From contig NC_135119.1 in NCBI RefSeq assembly GCF_050908995.1, positions 10,726,001 through 10,790,000 of the forward strand: a stretch of DNA of 64,000 nucleotides, in the 5' to 3' direction. The notes under the pieces were generated by a model. It made no database searches, was not told the DNA's origin, and saw only the letters and a program-made list of their open reading frames with translations. Shown here piece after piece: positions 34,738 through 47,166 of this stretch. Made by a program: the position numbers and the translations under genes. Source of the stretch: Andrena cerasifolii (lineage: Eukaryota > Arthropoda > Insecta > Hymenoptera > Andrenidae). Each line of letters starts with the position of its first letter. Position 1 is the first letter of the stretch.

Positions 34738-35966
34738 ACGTGTAACGTTTCCCTGCATTGGGGATACATGCATAGCTAAGGGAGGGTTTGGTTGACTTCA
34801 GTTATTAAGGATGTTTGGAATAAACGAACCTTTGGATTTATAGTGGTTTGAGTAATTTTACTGTTGTGAGGAATCGTGCGGGGTAGTAAGTGCGCTGTTA
34901 AAATGTATAGGAGCGTTAGTTTTGATGATGCAAGATAGAGTTAGTGTAAGTGGAGAATAATAACGACAGTTGACGTGTTAAGTTTGTTCTGTAGGGGGTA
35001 GGTTTTGGTGTCTTTTGGAGGTTGCTGGGTCTGTGGTTCTGGGGGTAGAAAAATTGGTGTTTGCGCTGTGTGGTGGGTACTTTATTGGGACACCTATACC
35101 TATTCTGGATTTTGTCCAGCTGGATGAAGTAGTTAGGGTGTGTGGAACTGTGTATTGTCAACTTTGGGAGCTTAAAATTACGTTAGGGGTGAAAAAAAAT
35201 TTGAAACTCATGTTTTCATGTCTCTGCATAACTAACTTAATACTAGGCTTTAAGTTTCACGTTGGCATCACTGTTCATCTCTAGCAACCCCTGATATATG
35301 GGATATACCTTTTAAAATACAATTCTTTGTATTTTTATTACCTTTTCACAGTTTCAACTTCTCTCAACCACTACTTTATCTCAGTCCACACTTCTCTTGC
35401 AAATTATTTATTACTTTAGTCACTACCCTATTTTGAAACCCTTGGAATATTCAAATCTCCCTAGCTTTAAAACTCCCAAATGATTTTCAATAATTCAGCT
35501 AATAAATAACGAGGGTCTCGATTCGTTTGTCAAATAAAAAATCAGAAGCTACAAACATTGTAAGATTATTAATTAGATTGAAGAATGGAGGACAACCTGT
35601 TACTGGCAGACGGGGTTTGGACAAATTTAATTAGGGTAGAGCGGCTCTAGGGGTGGAAAGGTAAACAGGAATCGTCGTTAATGGGACGATAAATGTCCTT
35701 TCTGGGTTCGTTGGCCACGAACGACGCTTTTTATGCCGACGTGCCACGAGCCCTTCTTCAACCCTCTCTCGACGCGTCCCTTTTTCTTCTTTATATCTCC
35801 GTGAAGTGGGCCACCTCGTTGATCTTCCTCTGGGTGAAGAGCCGCGTGAAGCGTCCCTCTTGAGCCTAATCTGCGTGATGTATCGAGATTATCCTATCGT
35901 CGGATGTTCATATGAAACTACTGGCGTGGCGAAGAGGGAAGTGGAATCGTTTCAAGCCTCACCACT
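34738..35966. other. Intergenic, no gene seen
   Basis: Mixed AT-rich sequence with small frames only. A GC-richer patch at 35,680-35,950 has no recognisable product. Confidence 0.35.
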
Positions 35967-36620
35967 TAAACTTGAACTAAAATTAATAAAATACCCTTAT
36001 TTTGTTTAATACAAACTTAGAATCTAAAAGAAATTACTAAGAATTTTATATCCAAAACTACTTTCAACAAAAAATAATAACATACACGGAAATCAATAGT
36101 TAAAAAAAAAATTAAAAATAATTTACTAATATTAAAAGTATCTTTTATTTTTAATTCAAGTGTACTTATTTTTCCTTAAGAAATCTTATTAATTGAAGTG
36201 TGGTACAAATTGTAGAAGTGATTGACTTGAACTAGAATTAATAAAATACCCTTATTTTATTTAATAAAAACTTATAATCTAAAAGAAATTACTAAGAATT
36301 TTATATCCAAAACTACTTTCCACAAAAAATAATAACATACACGGAATTCAATTCTTAAAAAAAAAATTAAGAAATCTTAAGGAAAAATAAGTACACTTGA
36401 ATTAAAAAAAAATACTTTTAATTAAGTAAATAATTTTTAATTTTTTTTTTAAGAATTGAATTCCGTGCACGTTATTATTTTTTGTGAAAAGTAGTTTTGG
36501 ATATAAAATTCTTATTTATTCCTTTTAGATTCTAAGTTTTTATTAAATAAAATTAGGGTGTTTTATTAATTCTAGTTCAAGTCAATCGCTTCTACAATTT
36601 GCACCACATTTCAATTGACA
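35967..36620. mobile_element. Three-armed foldback repeat
   Basis: Two direct copies (about 35,967-36,110 and 36,225-36,370) and one inverted copy (about 36,440-36,600) share AATTAATAAAATACCCTTAT, TTTTATATCCAAAACTAC and AATAATAACATACACGGAAT. The second direct copy and the inverted copy form a tight hairpin with arms of about 190 bp. The first direct copy looks like a duplicated arm. All are very AT-rich and non-coding. Confidence 0.7.
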
Positions 36621-37030
36621 CCCCACACAATTCCAGTGCACCTATATTTTTTTCTATTAAAATCTGATCAGTTGCTTTGAAGAATATAAATCACCAAAAT
36701 CTTCTAATAATCGAGATTCTCCTGTGCAAATCCATTTTACTCCCTCCGACGAGAACAGTGTCTCTGGTGACGTCTCTTGAGCACAGATTCCCTTTCCAGC
36801 AGCCAGCAGATACTCTACGATAGTATCAATAACGATACGCCTTCTTCATCTCTTCTTTCCACTCGAAGAGCTCCTGGTTCCTTTACCTTTTCTAATGGGC
36901 CACCTCATTGATACCCTTCAAGACGAGCATCCTCGCGACACCTCGCTGGTGGTCATCCTTCAGGGTGGTGATTTCATCTTTCCTACCCTCTTCTATCCCT
37001 TCCTGGGCGTTCTTTCGCTCTGACTCTATA
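36621..37030. other. Intergenic, no gene seen
   Basis: Spacer between a foldback repeat and a pogo-like MITE. Nothing recognised. Confidence 0.4.
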
Positions 37031-37214
37031 ATGGAGTCTCGATAATTCGAGCTTCGCTTAATCCGAAGTCTGGTTAAACTGATTTACGCTTTATTATAGT
37101 AATCCTTCCCAATAAGTATCTGTTTATGAGGTATTCTCTTCTAAGTAGAGTTTTTATCGAGAAATTGAAAGCTTAATCTGAACGTCATTGAGTCCCACTT
37201 CGGATTATCGCGAC
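37031..37214. mobile_element. pogo-like MITE
   Basis: The left end reads AATGGAGTCTCGATAATTCG. The right end on the other strand reads ACAGTCGCGATAATCCGAAG followed by TGGGACT. The CGATAATCCGAA terminus matches the element at 57,943-58,084. Termini of this kind are typical of pogo/Tigger-group DNA transposons. About 184 bp, non-coding. Confidence 0.55.
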
Positions 37215-37344
37215 TGTCTTCTACTTGGATTTACTACACAATCTTAAATACAGAAATTATTTGGATAGATATTCTTCGGAGCGAAAGGAAGTGTAAAGAA
37301 AATTTTATACAAGATTCTCAGCGGGGCCCACAGGGGCCTTATAC

Positions 37345-37473
37345 CAGACATGGGCAAATTTTTTATTTAAATAAAATTTCGAACAACGAATATAGTTGAA
37401 AAAAAATTATTTGTCATTCGTTCGTTAACCCGACTTTGAAATTTTATTTAAATAAAAATTTTGCCCGCCTTTG
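37345..37473. mobile_element. hAT-like MITE, copy 1
   Basis: 129 bp. The left end CAGACATGGGCAAATTTTTT and the right end on the other strand CAAAGGCGGGCAAAATTTTT are inverted repeats that continue through ATTTAAATAAAATTTCGAAC-type sequence. The flanks (CCTTATAC and CCTATGCA) resemble a degraded 8-bp target duplication, as expected of hAT transposons. The element at 51,781 is related. Confidence 0.6.
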
Positions 37474-38570
37474 CCTATGCACTATTTTCTGGCACCCCTG
37501 AATGTGGAGTTGATCAATCTCAAATGTTCCTATTCAAATATCATGGAACATGATGGAATATTTTGTAAATAGTTAAGTGACACAGGCTTCTTCTGATCAT
37601 TACAGTAATTCCCAAACTGTGGGTCGCGACTCCAAGTGTTTTCTGGGGTGTCGCTATGATTTTTTTTAAATATTATTAAGTTAGCATTGTATCTTGAAAT
37701 ACCTATTTTTATTGTATTTTTTATTAGAATATTATAAAAGAGAATCACGACACAAAAAAGGGTGGAGAAAACAGTTCTAATCTAAAGCAAATTTTTCCCT
37801 TCAACCCTCAGAAATCAATTAATTTCACACACACATGTACACGTGACTTTTAGTCATTCTACTCATTCACCCTTATACCAGCGAAAGCCCCGCATATGGC
37901 GATTGCAGGTTTAATTGCATTTTAAGTTACGACGCCATTAAATACATAATCAGGGGGCAGAGCAATTAAAATTGGGGTACGGGTCTAAGAGCGACGAAAG
38001 CCTGCCTCGCGGCGTGAAATGTGGAATAATACTGTTCGCTGGTGATTAACCAGACAGATCGATTCCCGTCGATCGTATCAACATGGATCCATCTGCCAGC
38101 TGGCTGGAACCGGCTGGTTCTGCTCCCTCTTTCCCTTTTCGTCTATTAAGAATCGCGACGCGCAGTTGGCGAAGAGCAGTTTCCCTCTCGTTCTGGAAAC
38201 GTCCATCGTCTGACGTAATTTCTCCACCCAGGAACTCGGAATTGGGGGTGAGGAAAGGAAATTCAAAAGCAGTCCAGCTCACGATTTCAGTTCTGGGCTA
38301 GGAAACCTTCTGTGAAATAGGAGAGTGAACTAAGGAGCAGAGGAGAGAACAATGTGCACCCTTATTGCTCCCTTCTGAATTTTTTTTCTGTTTTTTATTT
38401 GCCATTTTGAATTTCAATTTGCAATTTACTCTTGCATAATTATTTCTCCATCCCCTTAATTAACCTCCTCCACACGTCGTCCCTCAACCCCCATTTTCCA
38501 GACCTTATGCCCCCTTCCCCCTGCTTTAATAAAAAATTCAACTTCCCACATTGAATCCCTCAACACCACA
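37474..38570. other. Intergenic, no gene seen
   Basis: AT-rich except for a GC-richer patch at 38,040-38,300, which carries short antisense frames. Nothing recognised. Confidence 0.35.
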
Positions 38571-38642
38571 CCACGTGCGGAGATGCTTCAGTCCCATTCC
38601 TCGACCTCGGTCCCTGAACGCCCCACGGCGTTCCCCGCACGA
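38571..38642 (-). repeat. Dispersed hairpin element, copy 6
   Basis: 72 bp. On the minus strand CGTGCGGGGA near the start pairs with TCTCCGCACG near the end (nine Watson-Crick pairs and one wobble). The core AACGCC/GGCGTT hairpin is perfect. It keeps the TTCAGGGACC version of the family's post-core motif. Confidence 0.85.
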
Positions 38643-41600
38643 GCCCTCTCCACTGACCATACACTCAGTTTCATGCCACTAAAGCAGTAATTACGCGCCC
38701 GGACACCTTCAGAATTCGACTCCAATTTACTCATTACCACACCCCGGCTCGGTTATTACTATAAACCCTGAAATTAGGGGTCGCGTCTCGTCTTCCCTTC
38801 ACTTTGTTGCGTCTTGTCTATAGTCCGCACCAAGGAGCGTCTAGCGGCGCAAGGGCAGAGGGGTGGAGGCAGAAGGAGGGCTGCTGTACATTTTCATAAT
38901 CTCTCGGCGCGATTCGATGGCCAAAACCGCACCGGTTCGTACGTCCACGCATATGCCTCGGCAGAAAACCGTGGATCGCACATGCTCTCACTCGGGGCAC
39001 GTCCCATTCAGAGGGGCGCAGCTGCCCGACTCTAGGGACACGTCGCCGGGCACGCGCCTCTTGCCCTCCATAACCTGTTTTTTCAAAAATTCCGCTCCCC
39101 TCGGCGCCGAAACTCGAGCATAGGGCCCTCCGTGCCTCCCCACCCTCCGCCATTCACCCTTCCTCCATCCTCCTCGAGCTCTTTCACCGAGCGTCCAGCT
39201 ACTCTCTCCCTTTGTACAGAGCGATCCAGAGAAGGGGTCCGGGGACCTCCGAGCCGCACATTACTCGATAATTGATGGAAAAGTAGACTTTGCTCCACCG
39301 TACTTGCGAGTGACTACTGTGATTTTCTTTACCGATTAACACTCGATTGGGGGTTGCTAGAATTTTCTAACCTCAAAAGAAGATTTGTGGAAAGCGTAAT
39401 AGTATCAGATCGGGGCAAAAGTTTATTCGCTTACTATTAGGTGCAAGGAAATTTATTTTCTCACTATAGCTACTTGTACCTTTCCCACAATTTTTTTCAG
39501 AATAATGGCAGCAGGTCGTAGACACCCAAGGAAAATACTTTTACCGCTTAACGTCTCACTGAATTTTAGGAAGAAGTGTTACAATTTTTTAACATTTTTT
39601 TACCACTTTTTTTACTGTACGCGCGAAACGTTATTACGTAATATTTTACGGTGGTGGGTCTTAAGGGGTTAAAGAAGCTTCTAATATATTTTTACTTTCG
39701 CTACTAACTTCAGTTCCATAAATCGACCTAACTTTTCCACCGATCAATAAAATAGTAAATCGAGGGAGGAAGTTTTTCTGACAAAAACAGGTTCGTCCAA
39801 GTTGCGCGTGGGGTGCCTTATTCCAAACGACCATGCGAACCCTCACCCGGTTGATACAATAATAATTACGCTATCCGAAGGCCCGAGGACCGGTGAGGAT
39901 TCGGTAATTGGTGATTAAGAGTGACGCGCGTCTGAATTGCGCTCGATGACGTGGCGGTACGCGAAGAGGGTCTGTAGAGGCGCGACGAGCACCCTCTCGA
40001 GGTGCCCTCAGCTGTCGACTGGGGAGAACGTCCCGCGCTTAAATGCCCCACGACGCTGCTTTTTAATTACCCTACACCCCCTGGTCGTCCGTTCGCCCGT
40101 TGCATTATTTACGAAGCCGCAAGGACGATTGCTGGGGGGTGGTGGAGAAGGGGAGGGGGGGCCGAGGGAGTCGCTGGCCGATTTGCATGCGTCGTCGTCT
40201 TGGGGGGTGAGCGTCCTCCGAGCAGACAGAGCAGCTGCCCCGTGTCTCGAAATCTCTTCGACCCCCTGCGCCACCCTCGAAATATGTATTTTCCTGTTCC
40301 CTCTCATGGGGATAGAGGCTGGGGGGATTGAATTGGAAAGAAAAGGGATACGTCGAAGGGCAGGAAAGACGAAGCAAGGAGACACCCTGGCCTGACCCCC
40401 CTCTTTGGGGCACTTGGGGGTCGCGTGCGCCTGTGATGCTTATACATTTCGCTGTGTTGGTGGCTGAGATGTATATGGAGCATAGTCATGGGATTTCAAT
40501 TGTCTTTGGACATCGCGGGGCATTGGGAAGGTATATCGCAGTAAGCAAGGCAGTTTTTTTGATCGATAACACGGTAAAACAGCCATCTGGACTTGTAACA
40601 TTCGATAGCCGTTTCTTATAGGTTTTCGGGCCCTGAAAACGAATCCGCGACCCGTTTGTCGCCATCACCCTCAGTTTTTGAGAGAATCGATTTTTAAAAA
40701 AACTGCAAATTTTCAACTTTGAGCATCCTTTGTGTCGAAACAGTAATAGTTATTCGATTGTTCGTTGCGTCAAATTACTCTACGAACCCTCCCGAATACA
40801 ACGATCTCCATAAAAACTGCGGAAAGTAAAACAATTACGCCAAGTACATGAAATCAAATAAATCACAAAAAACAGAAGATAATGATAATTATAAAATAAA
40901 AGAAGATGTGAAATGCGTACATAAAGGTAATGATAAATACAAATAAATATTTTAATACGAATAAACATTTTATTCAAAATACTTGGCGCTGCGTCCCGAA
41001 TTGGTGCCACTAGACTGAATAAATATTTATAAATTGCATTAAACATGGTCCAGTAAACAATTATATTCTCTTTTTGCACAATCTGCTGGCACGATTGCGG
41101 TCTGAGTATGCAACCCTCCATTTTTCATATACGCGGTATATTTTTTTACACGTATTTTTCAGGAACGTATCTATCTTGTAAAAAGAGAATTAAGCGTGCA
41201 CTCCTCCCACTGCTCATATTCTTCACCATCTTGCTCTCCACCCCGGTAGCACCCGCTCCTTCTGTTGCGACGGCACCTCTAGGCTTACCCGAGGCTGGCT
41301 TAACGCCTAGCGTTTAGGGGCAGCTGGTAGCACGCGCGGGGGTGGGCTCGATGGCTCGAGCCACGATCTTCGACCAGCATCCTCCACGATTTCATTCCCA
41401 TCGTATCCTTCTCGGTTACCGTCGTTACGGATCAATTGTAATCGAAATTGGAATCTCTGGGGGTGACTCCTCTCGCGGGGCAACCCCGTGGCGAGAGGGT
41501 TACTCCTTGGGGGAGGATTCTTCTTGGGCTGTCGAGTCTGCGGCGAATAGTCACTGGAAGTGTCTTCACTGTCGCGTGAAATTATTATCTTGATGCGATG

Positions 41601-42108
41601 CTGCGTAATTTATAGGGGGTTGCGAGGTGGGTGGCATAGGGATGAATAAACTGGGGTGTTTCTTGGAGGATTTTGTGCTTAAGGATATTTCTGGAATTTG
41701 GCAGGAAAGTACTGTTAAATGGGGTAACTTTGGCCCCAGAACTAGATTTTAAAACTAATTCCTCCAGCGTCTATCGTATAACAGGTATTATTTTCAGATA
41801 AACTGCAACTCGAAGGAGGCAATTGAAGCTATCCAACGTACTTTGTTTGAGACTAATATCTGCTATACACTAGATACTAGTGCAATTTATTTTAAAATCC
41901 AGTTTTTCGGTCAAAGTTGCCCCACTTGACGGTATACAGGGTGTTTAAAAAATACTAAGGAGGAAATGTTAAGCACAAGCCCACGAATCTACCCGTCCAA
42001 AGTAAACATCGATATTAAATTTTGCTCCTGCTCATTTCTGGCACAAAGACAAATGTTGCCATTTTACATTTGACTCCCTTAAAAAACACTCTCTCCCGTT
42101 TTACTACC
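38643..42108. other. Intergenic; CpG-rich islands, no gene seen
   Basis: CpG-rich DNA at 38,800-39,260 and 39,880-40,430 carries overlapping frames on both strands (up to 152 codons) with no recognised family. Between and after the islands the DNA is AT-rich. Near 41,305 TTAACGCCTAGCGTTTAGGG loosely recalls the hairpin-element core but lacks the ends. At 41,937 ACAGGGTGTTTAAAAAATA resembles a transposon border without a partner. Confidence 0.35.
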
Positions 42109-42203
42109 AGAACCTAAAAAATAAAAGTTATAGAACCTAAAAAATAAAAGTTATAGAACCTAAAAAATAAAAGTTATAGAACCTAAAAAATAAAAGTTAT
42201 AGA
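42109..42203 (+). repeat. 23-bp tandem repeat, four copies
   Basis: The unit AACCTAAAAAATAAAAGTTA plus TAG is repeated four times with no visible divergence, so the expansion looks recent. Related TTATAACGG/AGGTTC fragments in the following 150 bases suggest that the unit came from local sequence. Confidence 0.9.
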
Positions 42204-43289
42204 GCTATATAGGAACCGTAACTTATACTTATATAGTCTGATATTTAGGTTCTTTATAACGGTTATTCCGAATAAAGGTTCTTCATAACTGTTTCAGTCA
42301 GAACCTTTTATAATAGTTTGAAACAGTTATTTTCGAAACCTAATCAAGCCGCCGCGCCATCAACCTAAAACTCCCGCCACTGCTAAAGAATTAATCCACG
42401 AGCATCAACCCCCCTAAATCTTCAATCCCCTCTGCAACACCTTGTCGCGTCCAAGAAAACACATCTGCAAGAAGCTATCCACAATACAGAATATGCCACA
42501 AGTAGCCCATTCTCAGCCACCCTTGGTCCTCCTAGTCCCACCAACAATGCGACGCATCAGAACCTCCTTCCAATTCCACCCTCCAGCCATCAGATAAACT
42601 AGGAAGGGAAAAAGATGATCGAAGGAGCAGTTACTCTTAGCCTCTCAATCGTATCGGGACGCAGGCTGCTCCCAGTTCAGCTGAAAATAAGGGGTAGAGG
42701 GACACGGGGGTGTAGAGATCAAAGGGGGCCCAGGGGGGAGGGAGAGGTTTGGAACTGGCCTAAACGCGATCGTTCCTGTCCTATCTCGCCCCTTTGCATC
42801 CCCCTGTGCCCGCTGGAGGTTTTTTCAACCCCAAAGAGGGTGGCAGGGGGGACAACATACTCGGACTTATGAATTTCCGTGTTTAAACGAGGCGCAGCTG
42901 ATACCAGACCGGTCCCGGAAGGGCCAGGAGGCTTGCTTCTCGCTTTGGAAAATCCTGCCCTCCCTCGGACCCCCTTGTGCCACCCTCCCAATGTCGTCTG
43001 GAAGCTGCAGCTTTTCGGTGACACGTGACCAGACACGCCCCAGGATTTCTCGTATAATTCGAGAATCGCTGTCGCGATACATTATTGTAAGTCTACGAGG
43101 GGGTTGCACACCCCGGGTCGACCGAGAAGGTGATGGTCCTTTTTGGGGAGGGCGCCTCCTCGAGCTGGGAATCCACTTAATAAATCCGGGGGGCTTTTGG
43201 GGACGTTGAGTTGGAAGTGTGACTGGTGTCTTGTTTTTTGGGGATAATGGGCTGAGGGTTAGGGGCTTCTTCTGTCGGTTTTGTGTTGT
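42204..43289. other. Intergenic; GC-rich at about 42,600-43,200
   Basis: Overlapping frames up to 105 codons on both strands in GC-rich DNA; none recognised. Confidence 0.35.
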
Positions 43290-43690
43290 TCGGGATTTGG
43301 GAGTTTGGATTTTGTTGAGGGAGATCCCGTTGCACTTGGAATTCGCGGGATTTGGGTTATGCTTGCCAGGGCTGGGGATTTTGAAGAAATTTTGTGTCAG
43401 TGAGAATTTGGAACTTCACTGATTTATTTGGTGTACCCTCCACTTGAGATTTTATTAATTTCAGTTACATTTGTCAAGGGTTGGGATTTGGGAGAAATTT
43501 TGTATCACTGGGAATTTGAAATTCTTTTGATTTAGGTTACTCTAGTCAGGTTTTGGGATCTTGAAACAATTTTGCGTCACTGGGAGTTTGGAATTCTTTT
43601 AATTTAATTTACACCTGTCAGGAGTTGGGATTTTGAAGATGTTTTGTGTCACTGGGAAGTTTAAATTCTCTTGGTCTACCTTAAACTTCC
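43290..43690 (+). repeat. Degenerate tandem repeat, 65-110 bp spacing
   Basis: Four diverged units share GGATTTTGAAGAAATTTTGT, GTCACTGGGAATTTGGAATT and a following TTTGATTTA-like stretch, near 43,373, 43,483, 43,556 and 43,628. Non-coding. Confidence 0.55.
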
Positions 43691-44337
43691 CACAGTTAGG
43701 ATTTCATAATTAACTTCGCATCACTAACAATTAAGAATTCTAACTCTTCACTATTTCTGCTTCTTTCAGTTCATTACTTCCTCGACTTGTTAATTCCTCG
43801 AGACGTCACCTCGTCGCTCGAAAATCCCTTCCTTATTAACCGCTAATCCATCCTTCAAATCCCGAACCCTCTTTTTGCAACAGCCTGTAGAGGCGAGAAG
43901 AGAATTAACGCGCATTGTTTGTGGAGCACGGTTGGCGTTGCGTAAACCGCGTATCCGCTTTCGTCCGTCGAAAGGAAAGGTATTAGACGTTTCTAGGATA
44001 GTGGCTAGAAAAATCAGACGCTCTACAGTGCAACTCTTTCAGAAGATATCAATTTCCATCGCTCCCATTAACCTACGGCAGAAAAATCCGTGGCAAGACG
44101 CAGAACCACTATCACTGCAACAACAGGCACACTTCTGCAGAAGTAAAAAAAAATATTTTTCCAAATCTTCCCTTCGATGCCTGCCAACTTTTATAAGATG
44201 GGTCACTTGCTCTAGATTTTCGTTTTTAATCGCCGAATCAACATCGTAGATATTGATGAAATTCCGAGGATAATTGTTTATGTGTTTATATCTTGAATTC
44301 TACTAAAATTAATGGCACGCTGCTGCGAATAGGGACG
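43691..44337. other. Intergenic, no gene seen
   Basis: A 124-codon frame at 43,875-44,249 is basic and without recognisable domains or splice-supported edges; not called. Confidence 0.35.
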
Positions 44338-44715
44338 CAAAAATTCTGAAACTTTGCGAGTATGTAAGGAATTTCCTCCCGATTATAACGCAACTTTGAT
44401 TTGCTGCCCAAATCCACTCGAAGGGGGTGTAATTGACCCCTGAAAATCCCGTTATTTTCCGATTTTGTGTTATGATCCACGAACTGTAAAATAATTTTTC
44501 TACCAAACGATAGATCTAATTAAAAGAAGTAATTTTTATCTTGAAACTTTTTTTCTGCCGCTTATAGTTCGCGAGTTATAACACAAAGTCGGAAAACAGC
44601 CGAATTTACAGGGGTTAATTTCAACCCCTCCGAGTGAATTTGGGCAGCAGAGAAAAATTGCGTTGTAATTAGGAGGAAATCCCCCACATATTCACAAAAT
44701 TTCAGAACGTTTTGA
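44338..44715. mobile_element. Foldback element related to 24,131-25,125
   Basis: Arms of about 150 bp (about 44,338-44,490 and 44,555-44,715) are inverted copies with about 65 bp between them. Both contain the TTTGCTGCCCAAATCCACTC and GAGTTATAACACAAA strings found in the larger foldback at 24 kb. It is smaller and more diverged than that copy. Outer ends are uncertain. Non-coding. Confidence 0.7.
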
Positions 44716-46419
44716 ATTCTCGGATTCGGGATCTTCCCTTGTGAGACACCTCGTTTTTTATTTTGAAATTACGCGAACCTAAATGGGATGAAATTGAAAT
44801 CTTACTAGAAGCTGCGTGAGCAGCTAGGAAATCTTCTTCGAGTCTACTTTCAGCTTTTGGAAATCAACTTCCGCGGCCGAATGAGTGATAAATGACAAAC
44901 ATTGTTTCCTCAAGTTATTACTGTCACGTTTTTCCTCGATCGCTACTATAACCATTTCCTTCGAGTTTGCTTCCTGTGCACGCATTGAAGTCACCAATCG
45001 CGAGCCTCTTTGGTCGCTTGTTTCACTGAAGTACCTGTTTGACTTCATCGTTTCTATTCAAGTTTCAATCGAAGAAGAATTGTGGAATTCGTTATGTATC
45101 AGTGAAAAGAGTTGAATTGAAGAAAAAAAACATTATTTCCTCGTTGTTGTATGCTACTTTGCAGCGTGTTTATTTGAAGAAACGGAGAAAAGATCGGATT
45201 CTAGTTTTGGCTGACTTTTAGTTATTTGTATTATTTTGCAGCTTTTTGGTCAACTAGGATTTTGAAAGATTCAAGTGGAAGATTACTCTGAGTTACGAAA
45301 GAAAAGAAGGGAGGGTTTTGGAGGTGGAACGATGAAGGTTTAGGAGGGCAGCTGGAGAAATGATCAGTGTCCAGTGTGGCCTCAGAACTTTCATTCATAT
45401 TCAAGAACCAAATGAGGATGTTCTTTTGGGTTTTAAAATTATTTAATAAGCAAGTCGAATTAATTTTTTTTGTTATCATTAACCTGCATCATTTTGTAGT
45501 ACGAAGCAGAACAACGCAAAATTTGGAATCCTCTTTATTCAGAAAAACTACTTCACTTGCAACATTAATCATAAACACTTAAACACTATTAACTAGATTA
45601 GCAGCATAATCAAACATCGTCCAGCACTATACTTAAACTATCTCTCGCTTCTTGGAGAACCAAATTAAATTCTCTGACTATCCCTCCATTTACAAAAGTA
45701 AACAATGCACCTAATCCACAAGCACTCTTCAAGAATGTGTAGAGTTTCGACAACTTTGTCTCTAGGTCCCCATTTTCAACACTTTAACTAAAAAATCACC
45801 AGCACACAAATTGCACCCCCAAAACATATCTATAGATAAATCACAAGACACATAATTTAGAGCCACGAAGCACAAGATTCAATATAGGTAATTATTTGGT
45901 TCCCATTAGATTCGAACAGTCATAAATCAAAATCAATGAATCTCAGGGATTTGCGGAAGGAGGGGATTTCGTAAAAACTGCTATAGACGTAATTTTATTT
46001 ATAACTAGGCGACACGACCGTTCCCTTTGCAGCTGACTTGATGTGTATTGTGACTTAAAGTGCGGCCCACGTGGTCTGCTCTTGATAATTGGCCATTTCC
46101 CTCGTCGACGGCCCGTTAAACGCCTCTGGCTCGCTCTTCTTCGTCTTCCTGGCGAGATCTCGTTCTCGCGAGAACCACGAGCCTCCTTGAATTTAGGTTA
46201 TTTTCTAATTGCACGCACATTACAGTCGCTTCCGCTCCAGAGGCTGAACCTCGCGTCATCTCCGCCATTTCCACCCCCTCCTCCCCCCTTGGATCGATGG
46301 GAAACTCTGAATCAGCGCTGGAATACCATGGAGTGATTACGTGGCTCGGGACTTTTATCGATCACCTCGAGTCGTCGCCTCGAGATAGTTGAAAGCTTGT
46401 GGAACCGATATGGAGTCCA
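44716..46419. other. Intergenic, no gene seen
   Basis: AT-rich with scattered short frames, and a GC-richer patch at 46,060-46,380. Nothing recognised. Confidence 0.35.
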
Positions 46420-46915
46420 ATTAATATTTTAAAAATTGAAAGACGGGGACTTTTGATATTTTAAAAGTTGAAGGCAGGGGACTTTTGATATTTTAAAAGT
46501 TGAAGGCTGGGGACTTTTGATATTTTAAAATTTGAAGGCTGGGGACTTTTGATATTTTAAAATTTGAAGGTGGGGGACTTTTGATATTTTAAAAGTTGAA
46601 GGTGGGGGACTTTTGATATTTTAAAAATTGAAGGCTGGAGCCTTTAATACTTAAAAATTGAAGACAGGGGACTTTTGATGTTTTAAAAGTTAAAGGCTGG
46701 GAACTTTTGATATTTTAAAAGTTGAAGGCTGGGAACTTTTGATATTTTAAAAGTTAAAGGCTGGGGACTTTTGATATTTTAAAATTTGAAGGTGGGGGAC
46801 TTTTGATATTTTAAAAATTGAAGGCTGGAGCCTTTAATACTTAAAAATTGAATACTTTTGATGTTTTAAAAGTTAAAGGCAGGGGACTTTTGATATTTTT
46901 AAAACTCCAAGGCTG
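46420..46915 (+). repeat. 32-bp minisatellite, about 15 units
   Basis: The unit is close to TTGATATTTTAAAAGTTGAA followed by GGCTGGGGACTT. Units differ at a few positions (AAGTT or AATTT; GGCTGG, GGTGGG or GGCAGG). Two variant units with GCCTTTAATACTTAAAAATT recur about 180 bp apart, which indicates higher-order duplication. Confidence 0.9.
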
Positions 46916-47009
46916 GAATGCTTTCGGTTTTAAGGGATGGTGGAAATTTCTGTGGAAATGGTTCTTGAGTCGATGTGATGATTACGAATTACACTATTGT
47001 TCACAAGTA
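46916..47009. other. Short spacer
   Basis: Non-repetitive sequence between a minisatellite and a small TIR element. Nothing recognised. Confidence 0.3.
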
Positions 47010-47166
47010 TTAAGTATTAGGACACCTGCTGTACTTTCAGAAAATGTGTATTTGACACAGATCGAATACTGCCCCCTGCTTTTAATTTAAATTCCGAATA
47101 ATGTAAAATTTGGAAGAGCTATTCAATATTAATTATTCCACGCAGAGTAGGTGTCCTAACACTTCT
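47010..47166. mobile_element. Small TIR element (MITE)
   Basis: About 157 bp. The left end carries AAGTATTAGGACACCTGCTG. The right end on the other strand carries AAGTGTTAGGACACCTACTC. The inverted repeats are about 20-25 bp with a few differences. The interior is non-coding. Superfamily not determined. Confidence 0.55.

Noticed and set aside
41281..41341. Possible ninth hairpin-element copy
   Set aside because: Only the AACGCC core side and a distant GCACGCGCGG are present; the right half of the core hairpin and the end motifs do not fit.
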